Source: Rhodoferax lithotrophicus (GTDB lineage Bacteria; Pseudomonadota; Gammaproteobacteria; Burkholderiales; Burkholderiaceae_C). Taken from it: DNA of 64,000 nucleotides. Made by a program: the position numbers and the translations under genes. Position 1 is the stretch's first letter. Each line of letters starts with the position of its first letter. The notes under the pieces are model-generated. The model saw only the letters and a program-made list of their open reading frames with translations. It was not told where the DNA came from and searched no databases. Positions 43,553-53,182 of the stretch are shown here, piece after piece. The stretch is taken from positions 434,001 to 498,000 of the forward strand of contig NZ_AP024238.1 of NCBI RefSeq assembly GCF_019973615.1, read 5' to 3'.

Positions 43553-45160
43553 ATGCAACTTGATGCCTTGATGCGTCGAATGAGTATCCGTTTTCGCATG
43601 TATGGAGCCATAGGCACCGTGGTGGTTGCTTTGGCCGTTGTGGGAGGCATCGGTGTCGCTGCCCAGCTTTATGCCAACAGCATCACCGCGCATCTGGTGA
43701 ATCGCGACGTGAATGCCATGACCGAGGTGGCCCACATGCAATTGGCCATGGGGGTGCTGCGCTTGAATGAAAAAGACATGGTCATCCAGTATGAAAACTC
43801 GGTTGAATCATCCAAATACAAAGAAGGCTGGGCAAGTGCCTTTGCCCAGCTTGAAACCTCTGCCAAAAACTTGACCCCGTTGTTGACCGAGGAGGCTCAG
43901 CGCGCCCGGCTGGCGCAGGTATTGAATGATTTACACCAGTACAACACCGAGTTTGAGCCCATGGCCAAACAACTCGAAGCCATGAGTTTTGCTTCGGCCC
44001 AGGTGGCCTCTGCCACCATTGGCAAGCTGCAACCCCTGATTGAGCAGGCCAATAGCAGCTTGAGCAGCCTGGCTTCAGAACTGCAAGCGAATATGCACAA
44101 TAACCAAATTGCACTGCAGGCCACCGTCAACCGTGTGGTCTGGTTAATCGCCGCTGTAACGCTGCTCATTTTGGCCATCCTGGTGCCCTTGACGCTGCTG
44201 AACATGCGTTCTATCTGTGAACCCATCGACCTGGCTGAACGGATGGCGCGAGCCATTGCGCATGGAGACCTGAGTGATATGCACATCCATACGCAGGGCA
44301 GTGATGAAGCCGCTCATTTGCTGTGTGCATTGAAGGATATGCAAGGCGCACTGGCCAATCTGGTTGGGCAAGTGCGTCAATCAACCGACAGCATCTCCAC
44401 GGCCAGTGCCGAAATCGCCAGTGGTAACCAGGACTTGAGCCAGCGTACCGAGCAGACAGCCAGCAACTTGCAGCAAACCGCCAGCAGCATGGATCAGCTG
44501 ACCCATATGGTGCAGCAAGCCACCCAGGCCTCCCAGCAAGCGAACCAACTCAGCGCCTCGGCCGGTGAAGTTGCTGCGCGTGGTGGAACGGTCGTGGCCG
44601 AAGTGGTCCGCACCATGCAAGACATCAACGTCAGTTCCAAAAAGATCAATGACATCATCAGTGTGATTGATGGCATTGCCTTTCAAACCAATATCCTGGC
44701 CTTGAATGCGGCGGTTGAAGCCGCCCGGGCCGGCGAGCAGGGGCGTGGTTTTGCCGTTGTCGCCAGCGAGGTGCGTTCCCTGGCTGGCCGCAGTGCGGAA
44801 GCCGCCAAAGAAATCAAGCTGCTGATTGGCAACAGTGTGGAGCGGGTTGAGGCCGGTGCCCGCCTGGTCGCCGATGCTGGAAAGACCATGACCGATATCG
44901 TGGCCTCGGTACAGCGTGTTACCGACATCATGGGCAACATTACCTCCGCCGCAGAGGAGCAAAACGACGGTATTGGCAAAGTTAATCATGCCGTTGCGGA
45001 GCTGGATCAAATGACGCAACAAAATGCCGCACTGGTGGAGCAATCAGCGGCTGCCGCACACAGCATGAGTGAGCAAGCCCAACATCTGGCCAAGTTGGTC
45101 GCCACATTCACATTAACCGATAGCCATCCGATCCCGCCCTCTTTGAGACTTGTGGGCTGA
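43553..45160 (+). CDS. Methyl-accepting chemotaxis protein (four-helix-bundle sensor)
   Basis: 535 residues; the ATG at 43553 follows TTGGAGC. TM1 at about 18-40, a ~150-residue four-helix-bundle periplasmic domain, TM2 at about 195-217 ([19 protein letters not shown]), then HAMP ([20 protein letters not shown]). The signalling tip is [21 protein letters not shown]-terminal end lacks a CheR/CheB docking pentapeptide. Ligand unknown. Confidence 0.93.
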   Translation: MQLDALMRRMSIRFRMYGAIGTVVVALAVVGGIGVAAQLYANSITAHLVNRDVNAMTEVAHMQLAMGVLRLNEKDMVIQYENSVESSKYKEGWASAFAQLETSAKNLTPLLTEEAQRARLAQVLNDLHQYNTEFEPMAKQLEAMSFASAQVASATIGKLQPLIEQANSSLSSLASELQANMHNNQIALQATVNRVVWLIAAVTLLILAILVPLTLLNMRSICEPIDLAERMARAIAHGDLSDMHIHTQGSDEAAHLLCALKDMQGALANLVGQVRQSTDSISTASAEIASGNQDLSQRTEQTASNLQQTASSMDQLTHMVQQATQASQQANQLSASAGEVAARGGTVVAEVVRTMQDINVSSKKINDIISVIDGIAFQTNILALNAAVEAARAGEQGRGFAVVASEVRSLAGRSAEAAKEIKLLIGNSVERVEAGARLVADAGKTMTDIVASVQRVTDIMGNITSAAEEQNDGIGKVNHAVAELDQMTQQNAALVEQSAAAAHSMSEQAQHLAKLVATFTLTDSHPIPPSLRLVG

Positions 45161-45225
45161 TCCGATTAATATGCGGTCTGATTTATGTTTAAACCAACTA
45201 CTTGCTAGCCCACAAAGTAAAAGCC

Positions 45226-47841
45226 ATGTTGACGGCCGAGCATTCCACCATGACATTGCACCAGTTGTTCACGGGTGATCTGAACCTGTTGCAGCGTTTT
45301 ATTGATGCGTTGCCGGTGCAGTGTTTTGTCAAAAACGTCCACAACCAGATGGTGCTGATCAACCAGGCTGGTGCGCACATGCTGGGGTCAACCGTGCAAG
45401 CGGTGCGCGGCCAATCCTTGGCGACGTGGTTCGATGCCGAGCAGATGGCGCGGATCGCAGCGCAGGACAAGCAGGTCTACGCGCAGAGCAAAACGCTGCA
45501 CTTTGAAGAAACCCTGTGGGATGCCCAACATGCCCAATTTCTTCGCAGTGTCACCGCTAAAACACCGGTGTTTGATGCTCAGGGCCAGCCTCAATTTGTC
45601 ATTGGGTTGATGATCGATGTCACCGGGCAGAAAGCCCTTGAGGCCCAGACGACGAGTGAATTGCAGCTGCTGGAATTGCTGGCCACCAACACACCACTCA
45701 CAGACTTGCTGGAAGCCTATGCCCACAGTTTTGAGTTCAATTTTTCTGGCGTGATGTGTTCGGTACTGCTGATCGATCCCGACGGCCTTCACCTGCGCCA
45801 CGGGGCTGCACCCAGTTTGCCCAAGGCTTATTGCGATGCCATTGATGGCTCGGCCATCGGGCCTGCTGTCGGCTCCTGTGGCACGGCCGCATTCACCCGC
45901 CAGGCCGTCATCGTCAGCGACATTGCCCGCGACCCTCTGTGGCAGGACTACCGGGACCTGGCCTTGTCGCACAACTTGCACGCCTGTTGGTCGGTGCCTA
46001 TTTTGTCGACCAAAGGCCGGTTGCTGGGAACTTTTGCCAACTACCACTTGCAGCCACGCAGCCCACAGCCGCAGGAGTTGCAGGCCATTCAGCGCAGCGC
46101 ATATTTGCTCGGGCTGGCGGTTGAACACCACCACATCCAGCAAGATCTGCTTCGGCAGGAGACGGCCCTGCGCGAGAGCGAGGCGCGCTACCGCACGCTG
46201 GTGGAGTGGTCGCCCGAGGCTGTGGCGGTACACCGTGCCGGCGTGATTGCCTATGTGAATACCGCTTGCGTCAAGCTCTTGCGCGCCAACTCACCAGCGG
46301 ATTTGCAGGGTAAACACATCATTGACCTGCTGCACCCGGATGACCGTGCACGCGGCCTGGCGCGGGCCCAGCAAGCCATGGAATCCGGTGTGGCTGCCCC
46401 CCTGATTGAAGAGCGGCTGCTGCGCCTGGACGGCAGCATCGTTGAAGTGGAAATTCAAAGTACGGCCATCGTCTACGACGGCGCACCTGCCGTGTATGTG
46501 GTGGCGCATGACCTCACCAAGCGCCACGAAGACCAGGAAACCATTCACCACCTGGCTTTTTTTGATGCCTTGACCGGCCTGCCCAACCGCCGTCTGATGC
46601 TCGATCGCCTGCAGCAGGCGCTGGCCAGTGCGGCGCGTAAACAGCTTTTTGGTGCGGTTTTGCTGCTGGATCTGGACAACTTCAAACAGCTTAACGACTT
46701 GCTCGGCCACAACATGGGTGATGCCTTGCTGCAGCAAGCCGCCCAGCGCGTGCTGGGTTGTGTGCGCAAGAGCGACAGTGTGGGCCGGGTCGGTGGTGAC
46801 GAGTTCATGGTGCTGCTGGACACCTTTGCCAGCAGTGCCTCCCAGGCTGCCCAATACACGGAAACGGTAGCGCAAAAAATACTGGCCCAGTTGGCCGAGC
46901 CCTACACCCTGGCGGGCAAAAGCTACACCAGTACCTCCAGCATCGGGGCCATGGTCTTCATGCAGGGGAGCGAGAACCGCGACAGCGTTGTGAAACATGC
47001 CGATGCCGCCATGTACCAGGCCAAAGCCGCCGGACGCAACACGGTGTGCTTTTTTGACCCGGCCATGCAGGCGCAGGCGGTGGCACGTGCCGAGTTTGAG
47101 CAGGACATGCGCGACGGCTTTGATCAACGCGAGTTCACGCTGTATTACCAAATCCAGGTGGACAGTCAGAGCCAGATCATGGGTGCCGAAGCGCTGGTGC
47201 GCTGGCGCAGCGCCAAACGCGGCATGGTCTCGCCGCTGGAATTTATTTCCCTGGCGGAAGAAAACGGCATGATTCTGCCGCTGGGCCAATACGTGCTGGA
47301 AGCCGCCTGCGCACAACTTGTGGACTGGGCGCAGCAGCCGGCCACCGCCGCCTGGACGGTGGCGGTAAACGTCAGTGCACGCCAGTTTGCACACGTCAAT
47401 TTTGTCGACAACGTGGTGATGGCGTTGCAAAAAACCGGTGCCAATCCGCTGCTCCTGAAGCTGGAGCTGACCGAGAGCATGCTGCTGAAAAACGTTGAGG
47501 CGGTGATCGCCAAAATGAACGCCATCAAGGCGCTCGGCGTGAGCTTTTCACTGGATGACTTTGGTACCGGCTACTCGTCACTGTCTTACCTGAAATTGTT
47601 GCCGCTGGCGCAGCTCAAAATTGACCAGTCGTTTGTGCGCGACCTGTTGACCGACCCCAACGATGCGGTGATTGCCCGCACCGTGGTGGCGCTGGGTCAC
47701 AGCCTGGGCATGCGGGTGATTGCCGAAGGTGTTGAAAACGCCGCCCAGCGCGACCTGTTGGCCAGCATGGACTGCGACGCTTTTCAGGGCTACTACTTTG
47801 GCCGCCCTGTGCCGCCTGAGAATATACCCCTGTTTTTATAA
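45226..47841 (+). CDS. PAS/GAF sensor GGDEF-EAL protein (c-di-GMP metabolism)
   Basis: 871 residues from the ATG at 45226 (a TTG at 45202 is in frame). A PAS domain (residues ~15-135), a GAF domain (~145-300), a second PAS (~320-430), then GGDEF and EAL. The cyclase motif is an intact G-G-D-E-F at 523-527; the phosphodiesterase motif E-A-L is at 655-657, with [17 protein letters not shown] further on. No TM segment, so it is cytoplasmic. Both activities may be retained; which dominates cannot be told. Confidence 0.92.
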   Translation: MLTAEHSTMTLHQLFTGDLNLLQRFIDALPVQCFVKNVHNQMVLINQAGAHMLGSTVQAVRGQSLATWFDAEQMARIAAQDKQVYAQSKTLHFEETLWDAQHAQFLRSVTAKTPVFDAQGQPQFVIGLMIDVTGQKALEAQTTSELQLLELLATNTPLTDLLEAYAHSFEFNFSGVMCSVLLIDPDGLHLRHGAAPSLPKAYCDAIDGSAIGPAVGSCGTAAFTRQAVIVSDIARDPLWQDYRDLALSHNLHACWSVPILSTKGRLLGTFANYHLQPRSPQPQELQAIQRSAYLLGLAVEHHHIQQDLLRQETALRESEARYRTLVEWSPEAVAVHRAGVIAYVNTACVKLLRANSPADLQGKHIIDLLHPDDRARGLARAQQAMESGVAAPLIEERLLRLDGSIVEVEIQSTAIVYDGAPAVYVVAHDLTKRHEDQETIHHLAFFDALTGLPNRRLMLDRLQQALASAARKQLFGAVLLLDLDNFKQLNDLLGHNMGDALLQQAAQRVLGCVRKSDSVGRVGGDEFMVLLDTFASSASQAAQYTETVAQKILAQLAEPYTLAGKSYTSTSSIGAMVFMQGSENRDSVVKHADAAMYQAKAAGRNTVCFFDPAMQAQAVARAEFEQDMRDGFDQREFTLYYQIQVDSQSQIMGAEALVRWRSAKRGMVSPLEFISLAEENGMILPLGQYVLEAACAQLVDWAQQPATAAWTVAVNVSARQFAHVNFVDNVVMALQKTGANPLLLKLELTESMLLKNVEAVIAKMNAIKALGVSFSLDDFGTGYSSLSYLKLLPLAQLKIDQSFVRDLLTDPNDAVIARTVVALGHSLGMRVIAEGVENAAQRDLLASMDCDAFQGYYFGRPVPPENIPLFL

Positions 47842-47900
47842 GAAATAAGGCTGTAGCGCTTGTCAATCAAGCGCAAAGTGCTATTTATAAGATAGTGTTC
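47836..47900. repeat. dispersed AGCGCT-type repeat
   Basis: TTATAAGAAATAAGGCTGTA, GCGCTTGTCAATCAAGCGCA and AAGTGCTATTTATAAGATAG between the convergent GGDEF-EAL and queF genes; it supplies the stop codon of the former. Confidence 0.55.
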
Positions 47901-47907
47901 TGTAGGT

Positions 47908-48753
47908 CTACTGGCGCGCATTGCGGTGGTTGGCGGGCAGCGCCTGTGGCCAACTGCTGCGAAACGGATTGATGTCCAGGCCACCCCGGCGGGTGTAGCG
48001 GGCATACACACTGAGCTTGTGCGGCTTGCAGTGCGCCTGGATGTCCATGAACATACGCTCCACACAATCCTCATGAAAACCGTTATGGTTTCGATAGCTG
48101 ACGATGTAGCGTAGCAGGCCAGCTTGCTCAATTTGCGGCCCAAAGTAGCTGATTTGTACGCTGCCCCAATCGGGTTGGCCGGTCACCGGGCAATTGCTAC
48201 GCAGTAGGTTGCTGGTGAGCACCTCGGACACCGGCTCCTCGTCGGTAGCAGATGTCAACAGTTCAGGCGCGGGGGTGTAGCGGTCACAGTCCAGATCCAT
48301 ACGATCCAGGCTCAGGCCATCCAGCTCATAGATCGGCTCGCGGTCAAACCACTCGGCCGCAATCAACTTCACCCCCACGCTGCTGTGCACCACGCCGCCA
48401 CGCCAGGCGGCTTCGGTCAGGTCGGCACGCAGACGCGCCTGCACTTCGGCGGCATCGGCAAAACGGGTGTTGTTGAAGCTGTTGAGGTACAGCTTGAACG
48501 ATTTGCTTTCGATGATGTGGGTGGACTCGCACGGCACGGTGATGTGCGCCAGCGCCACCTGCGGCTTGCCGCGTGTATTGAGCCAACTCAGTTCAAACGC
48601 CGTCCACAAATCGGCCCCCAGAAATGGCAAACTGCCGCCCAGTCCCAAGGCAGCGCGCTGCGCGGCGCGAGGTATCGGGAACAGCAGCGAGGCATCGTAT
48701 TGATCCGGGTAAGAGGTGGCTTTGCCCAACAAAGACTGATCTGGATGGTTCAT
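47908..48753 (-). CDS. queF: NADPH-dependent 7-cyano-7-deazaguanine reductase (QueF)
   Basis: 281 residues, the long two-domain (YqcD-type) form. Reduces preQ0 to preQ1 in queuosine synthesis. The catalytic Cys lies in [19 protein letters not shown] and the NADPH/substrate region in [19 protein letters not shown]. No preQ1 riboswitch-like element was seen upstream; the gap to yaaA holds a dispersed repeat. Confidence 0.95.
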   Translation of the reverse strand: MNHPDQSLLGKATSYPDQYDASLLFPIPRAAQRAALGLGGSLPFLGADLWTAFELSWLNTRGKPQVALAHITVPCESTHIIESKSFKLYLNSFNNTRFADAAEVQARLRADLTEAAWRGGVVHSSVGVKLIAAEWFDREPIYELDGLSLDRMDLDCDRYTPAPELLTSATDEEPVSEVLTSNLLRSNCPVTGQPDWGSVQISYFGPQIEQAGLLRYIVSYRNHNGFHEDCVERMFMDIQAHCKPHKLSVYARYTRRGGLDINPFRSSWPQALPANHRNARQ

Positions 48754-48764
48754 GTGTGCTCTGT

Positions 48765-48825
48765 AATTTGTAGCTGTTTGCGCTTTCTTATCAAGCGCTA
48801 GAGGTCAATTTTGTATAAAAATGTT
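48765..48825. repeat. dispersed AGCGCT-type repeat
   Basis: TGTAGCTGTTTGCGCTTTCT, TATCAAGCGCTAGAGGTCAA and TTTTGTATAAA in the gap between queF and yaaA. Confidence 0.55.
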
Positions 48826-49600
48826 ACTCCGCCAATTGCCGGCGAAACACCAGCTTGTCGGCACTGGACTGGGTTGGTGCAAACGCATAACTATCCAGGT
48901 TAAAGCCTTTGAGCTGCTCAGGCAGGCTCAGGGCATGGGTGGTGGCAAAACGTGCCATCAGGCCACGCGCACGTTTGGCGTAAAAGCTGATGATCTTGTA
49001 CTGGCCGCCCTTGAAGTCTTCAAACACGCAGTCCACCACACGCGCCTTCAGCACCTTTTTGTCCACCGATTTGAAGTACTCCTGGCTGGCCAAGTTGATG
49101 ATGACCGGGGTTTTGTCGCATTGAAGGCGGGTGTTCAGGTAGCTGGCGATCTGCGAACCCCAGAACTGGTAGAGGTCTTTGCCCTGTGTATTGGCCAGCT
49201 TGGTGCCCATCTCCAGCCGGTAGGGTTGCATGTAGTCCAGCGGGCGCAGCACGCCATACAGGCCACTCAGGATACAAACATGGTCTTGTGCCCAGGCTAG
49301 GTCTTGCGGGCTCAAGGTTTTGGCATCCAGCCCGTCATACACATCGCCGTTGAAGGCCAGCACCGCCTGCTTGGCGTTTTTGGCTGTGAACTTGGGTGAC
49401 CAGGCGGCGTAGCGTGCCACGTTCAGGCCAGCCAGCGCATCGCTCAGGCTCATCAGGCTGGCAATTTCCTGGGGTGATTTTTGGCGCAGGATTCCGATCA
49501 GTTCAGTCGCTTGCGACACAAACAGCGGCTGGGTGTGGGGTATGTCACCGGGCGGGGCATCCAGGTCAAGCGATTTGGCGGGGGAAAGTAAAAACAGCAT
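48824..49600 (-). CDS. yaaA: Peroxide stress protein YaaA (DUF328)
   Basis: 258 residues. Begins [12 protein letters not shown], the hallmark of the family. Also seen: [44 protein letters not shown] and a C-terminal [10 protein letters not shown]. YaaA lowers free iron during H2O2 stress in E. coli and is OxyR-regulated there. It is divergent from ahpC, so a shared peroxide-responsive promoter region is plausible. Confidence 0.93.
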   Translation of the reverse strand: MLFLLSPAKSLDLDAPPGDIPHTQPLFVSQATELIGILRQKSPQEIASLMSLSDALAGLNVARYAAWSPKFTAKNAKQAVLAFNGDVYDGLDAKTLSPQDLAWAQDHVCILSGLYGVLRPLDYMQPYRLEMGTKLANTQGKDLYQFWGSQIASYLNTRLQCDKTPVIINLASQEYFKSVDKKVLKARVVDCVFEDFKGGQYKIISFYAKRARGLMARFATTHALSLPEQLKGFNLDSYAFAPTQSSADKLVFRRQLAE

Positions 49601-49709
49601 AGTTATCCAGTGAGCCCATACACAGCCAAAGCAGCTGTGTGCGCATTATCGCGACAGGGGTCATAAAGATTGGCTATGAATAGCTTAAGAACAATGCATC
49701 ATGAAAACG

Positions 49710-49724
49710 ATAGTTCGCCCCTAT
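49710..49724. promoter_or_regulatory. candidate OxyR half-site between yaaA and ahpC
   Basis: ATAGTTCGCCCCTAT matches the 15-bp half of the OxyR consensus (ATAGnTnnnAnCTAT) at all but one fixed position. The second half expected 7 bp further on either side is poor. The location, 110 bp upstream of yaaA and 71 bp upstream of ahpC, fits a shared regulatory site. Confidence 0.4.
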
Positions 49725-49794
49725 GATTCACCCATCGGCAAAACAATTTGTTTCACCGACGTTTTTTCAATCCCACCCACACAAGGAGTTCTCC

Positions 49795-50370
49795 ATGTCC
49801 CTGATCAATACCCAAGTCCAACCATTCAAAACCCAGGCTTTTCTGAGCCGCAATGGCAAAGCCGAATTCATCACCGTGACCGAAGAAAGCCTCAAGGGCA
49901 AGTGGTCTGTGCTGATTTTTATGCCCGCCGCTTTCACCTTCAACTGCCCCACCGAAATTGAAGACGCGGCCGACAACTACGCCGAGTTCCAAAAAGCCGG
50001 TGCCGAGGTCTACATCGTCACCACTGACACCCACTTCTCGCACAAGGTGTGGCACGAAACCTCTGCCGCTGTGGGCAAGGCCCAGTTCCCGCTGGTAGGC
50101 GACCCTACCCACCAACTGACCCATGCGTTTGGTGTGCACATCCCTGAAGAAGGTCTGGCCCTGCGCGGCACCTTCGTTATCAACCCCGATGGCGTGATCA
50201 AGACGCTGGAAATCCACTCCAACGAAATCGCCCGCGATGTGTCTGAAACCCTGCGCAAGCTCAAAGCCGCCCAATTCACCGCCAGCCACCCTGGTGAAGT
50301 CTGCCCCGCCAAGTGGAAGGAAGGCGCCAAGACGCTGAAGCCTTCTCTGGAACTGGTCGGCAAAATCTAA
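49795..50370 (+). CDS. ahpC: Alkyl hydroperoxide reductase peroxiredoxin AhpC
   Basis: 191 residues from the ATG at 49795 behind AAGGAG. A typical 2-Cys peroxiredoxin: peroxidatic Cys51 in FTFNCPTE (the family more often has FVCPTE) and resolving Cys170 in EVCPAKW. It reduces H2O2 and organic peroxides and is recycled by the AhpF encoded 167 nt downstream. Two hairpins lie between the genes, so part of the transcription ends after ahpC. Confidence 0.95.
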   Translation: MSLINTQVQPFKTQAFLSRNGKAEFITVTEESLKGKWSVLIFMPAAFTFNCPTEIEDAADNYAEFQKAGAEVYIVTTDTHFSHKVWHETSAAVGKAQFPLVGDPTHQLTHAFGVHIPEEGLALRGTFVINPDGVIKTLEIHSNEIARDVSETLRKLKAAQFTASHPGEVCPAKWKEGAKTLKPSLELVGKI

Positions 50371-50388
50371 ACCACCGGCAACCTGACC

Positions 50389-50459
50389 GGCACGCCTTTC
50401 GTGGCGTGCCCTCAGCCGGACTGCGTCAAGGTGCATGCATCTTGCCGTCCGGCTTTTTT
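50389..50459 (+). terminator. terminator downstream of ahpC
   Basis: First a stem GGCACGCC-tttcgt-GGCGTGCC (50389-50410). Then AGCCGGAC (50414-50421) pairs with GTCCGGCT (50447-50454) followed by a T-run, a good Rho-independent form. Probably gives more ahpC than ahpF transcript. Confidence 0.75.
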
Positions 50460-50464
50460 GTGAA

Positions 50465-50520
50465 CAAAATAAGCCCTTGGCGCTTATAAAACATGCGCAA
50501 ACAGCTATTAAAAATATAGC
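50465..50520. repeat. dispersed AGCGCT-type repeat
   Basis: AATAAGCCCTTGGCGCTTAT, then ACATGCGCAAACAGCTATTA: a copy of the dispersed repeat just upstream of ahpF. Confidence 0.5.
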
Positions 50521-50537
50521 AAACAAAGGAATCCACC

Positions 50538-52103
50538 ATGCTCGACCAAGACCTGAAAACACAACTTGCCGCCTACTTGCAGCGCGTCGTACAACCGTTC
50601 GAGATGGTGGCCAGCCTGGACGATTCAGACACCTCCCGTGACATGCTGAGCTTGCTGCAGACCATCCAGAGCCTGCGCAGCGACATGATCACCCTCAAAA
50701 CTGATGGCACGGATGCCCGCAAACCGTCCTTCACCGTGCAACGCGTGGGGGCGACCAACAGCCTGCGCTTTGCCGGCCTGCCCCTGGGCCACGAATTCAC
50801 TTCGCTGGTGCTGGCCTTGTTGTGGACGGGCGGCCACCCGCCCAAGGTTGAACAGGACGTGATCGACAGCATCCGCGCCCTGGACGGCGACTTCAACTTC
50901 GAGGTCTACATGTCCCTCACCTGCCACAACTGCCCGGACGTGGTGCAAGCCCTGAGCCTGATGGCCATCTTCAACCCCAAGGTCAAAACCGTGGTGATCG
51001 AGGGCGGCGCGTTCCAGGACGAAGTGAACCAGCGCGAGATCATGGCCGTGCCCATGGTCTTCCTCAACGGCCAGATGTTCAGCTCCGGCCACACCACGGT
51101 GGAAGAAATCGTCGCCAAACTCGACACCGGCGCGTCTGCCCGTGATGCCGCCAAACTCAGTGCCAAAGCACCCTATGACGTGCTGATCGTGGGTGGTGGC
51201 CCGGCGGGTGCCGCCGCTGCCGTGTACGCCGCCCGCAAAGGCATCCGCACCGGCGTGGTGGCCGAGCGCTTTGGCGGCCAGGTCAACGACACGCTGTCGA
51301 TTGAAAACTTCATCTCGGTCACGGAGACCGACGGTCCCAAATTTGCCGCCGCGCTGGAAGCCCATGTCAAAGCCTATGACGTGGACATCATGAACCTGCA
51401 ACGCGCCGACAAACTGATCCCCGCCGCCCAAGCCGGCGGCCTGATCGAGCTGCAACTGGCCAACGGCGGCACGCTCAAAACCCGCACGGTGATTTTGAGC
51501 ACCGGCGCACGCTGGCGCAATGTCAACGTGCCCGGCGAGCAGGAATACAAAACCAAGGGCGTAGCCTACTGCCCGCACTGCGACGGCCCGTTGTTCAAAG
51601 GCAAGCGCGTGGCAGTGATTGGTGGTGGCAACTCCGGCGTGGAAGCCGCGATTGACCTGGCCGGTGTGGTGGCCCATGTGACGCTGATCGAGTTTGACAC
51701 CAAGCTGCGGGCCGACGCGGTGCTGGTCACCAAGCTGCAAAGCCTGCCCAATGTAACGATCCACCTCAACGCGCAAACCACCGAGATCACCGGCGACGGC
51801 CAAAAGGTTAACGGCCTGAGCTACAAGGATCGCGCCACCGAGGCCAGCCATCACATCGAACTCGAAGGCGTGTTCGTACAGATCGGCCTGGTGCCCAACA
51901 CCGAATGGCTCAAGGGCACGCTGGAGTTGTCCAGACACGGCGAGATCGTGATCGATGCCAAAGGCCAGACCTCGCTGCCCGGCGTGCTGGCCGCCGGTGA
52001 CGTGACGACTGTGCCGTACAAACAAATCATCATCGCCACCGGTGAGGGGGCCAAAGCGGCGCTGAGCGCGTTTGATTATTTGATTCGCACGCCTGCGGTA
52101 TGA
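50538..52103 (+). CDS. ahpF: Alkyl hydroperoxide reductase subunit F
   Basis: 521 residues; AAAGGAA precedes the ATG. N-terminal tandem thioredoxin-fold domain with Cys-x2-Cys in [15 protein letters not shown]-binding [17 protein letters not shown] at about residue 217; redox Cys-x2-Cys in [13 protein letters not shown](P)-binding [15 protein letters not shown]; and the closing [21 protein letters not shown]. Passes electrons from NAD(P)H to AhpC. Confidence 0.96.
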   Translation: MLDQDLKTQLAAYLQRVVQPFEMVASLDDSDTSRDMLSLLQTIQSLRSDMITLKTDGTDARKPSFTVQRVGATNSLRFAGLPLGHEFTSLVLALLWTGGHPPKVEQDVIDSIRALDGDFNFEVYMSLTCHNCPDVVQALSLMAIFNPKVKTVVIEGGAFQDEVNQREIMAVPMVFLNGQMFSSGHTTVEEIVAKLDTGASARDAAKLSAKAPYDVLIVGGGPAGAAAAVYAARKGIRTGVVAERFGGQVNDTLSIENFISVTETDGPKFAAALEAHVKAYDVDIMNLQRADKLIPAAQAGGLIELQLANGGTLKTRTVILSTGARWRNVNVPGEQEYKTKGVAYCPHCDGPLFKGKRVAVIGGGNSGVEAAIDLAGVVAHVTLIEFDTKLRADAVLVTKLQSLPNVTIHLNAQTTEITGDGQKVNGLSYKDRATEASHHIELEGVFVQIGLVPNTEWLKGTLELSRHGEIVIDAKGQTSLPGVLAAGDVTTVPYKQIIIATGEGAKAALSAFDYLIRTPAV

Positions 52104-52154
52104 GCCGCCAGAAATAGCGGGCTGCGCGTTGGCATTCTGCCCGTGTAGTCCGTG

Positions 52155-52850
52155 CTATTGATCGGAAAACCCGAAACCAGGCACAGCGAATTGGCCTGAC
52201 CAGGACGTGACACTGGCCCGCACGGCAGCAGAAAGCAGTCTCCCATAGTGCATGACCTTAGGCTCTACGCCTTCAGGAACGCTGTCCACAGCAGGTGCAT
52301 TGGGTAGCGAGAAACCAGGGGCGATCAACATCAGCACGGTCAAAAAAGTACCATTTTCATTTCGATAGGCGCTGAACAGGGCGTTGGCCCCATCGGGCAT
52401 TTGCAGGTTTTCTTGACTTAACAGTGGTGACAATTCAGGGAACGCAATCCCTAGGTTTCCTTGCGTGATCGGTCGGCCCTTGAGCACACCCCAGCACTCT
52501 GCAAAGGGTCGGTTGAAGCCCTGATTGCCGTTGCGATACCAATATTTATCGCTTGAACATTGGGGTGAGTACTGCAGTTTTCCAGCGGTGCCAAGCCCCC
52601 CAGGGCTGCCACTGATGAGGGCAATGGCCTCTACCGCATGGGATGAGGATTTTTTGACAAATACCTTTCTTTCACTTTTGATTTGTCCCGCCCTATCCCC
52701 GCCAAACGGCGTGACTTCTTCTGCGATAGGAAAGTTTTGCCAGTTATCCCCCGGAAGTTTGATCTCTGCACGGCCCACAGAAACGGCTTCGGCCATACAA
52801 AAACTGGTGATCAAACTCAAAACGATGGCTGTGAAAATGCTTTTCATCAT
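52155..52850 (-). CDS. Exported protein of unknown function
   Basis: 231 residues with a clear Sec signal peptide (IFTAIVLSLITSFCMAEAVS). The mature part has an N-terminal strand-rich segment (IKLPGDNWQNFPI), two Cys that could form a disulfide (PQCSSDKYWYRNGNQG and FAECWG), and a helical C terminus (GRLLSAAVRASVTSW). No family recognised. Convergent with ahpF. Confidence 0.75.
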   Translation of the reverse strand: MMKSIFTAIVLSLITSFCMAEAVSVGRAEIKLPGDNWQNFPIAEEVTPFGGDRAGQIKSERKVFVKKSSSHAVEAIALISGSPGGLGTAGKLQYSPQCSSDKYWYRNGNQGFNRPFAECWGVLKGRPITQGNLGIAFPELSPLLSQENLQMPDGANALFSAYRNENGTFLTVLMLIAPGFSLPNAPAVDSVPEGVEPKVMHYGRLLSAAVRASVTSWSGQFAVPGFGFSDQ

Positions 52851-52961
52851 GGTCTGCTTGTGTGAATGAATAGGCTGGCAATAATACTTGCCCAGGTTGA
52901 TTTCGCAGCGGTTTCACGCGTGGTGGCCGGAGCTGATCCACCAAGCCATCGTCCATCAAGC

Positions 52962-53066
52962 GTTTTTGGGCAGATTGGCCGGGTGCCCAACACCGTATGG
53001 CCCAAGGGCAAGCTGAAGTTGTTGCGCCAAGGTGAAGTTGTTGTTGCCACGGGCTGCATCGGTTAG
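52962..53066 (+). pseudogene. fragment of an ahpF-like gene
   Basis: This frame reads VFGQIGRVPNTVWPKGKLKL, then LRQGEVVV, and stops after ATGCIG. It matches the AhpF segment [20 protein letters not shown] (51870s onward) at most positions, in protein and in DNA. The rest of the gene is missing on both sides and the fragment ends early at a TAG. It is a remnant of a duplicated or second ahpF/thioredoxin-reductase-like gene about 1 kb from the intact copy. Between 53067 and 53182 nothing is recognised. Confidence 0.7.
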
Positions 53067-53182
53067 TTGCTTCCATCCTCGCGGGCATTCTCACGATTCA
53101 GGATGGGTGCTGGCATAGAATTCAAAAGTCATTTCCTGCGTTGGGGAATGGTCTTGACTCTTCAGCGACACGCCAAAATCCC

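Noticed and set aside
48754..48823. preQ1 riboswitch upstream of queF
   Set aside because: The gap is only ~70 bp and is filled by the dispersed repeat; no preQ1 aptamer features are visible.
50625..52025. 466-codon open frame on the minus strand
   Set aside because: Antisense to ahpF with His/Gly/Val-rich shadow composition.
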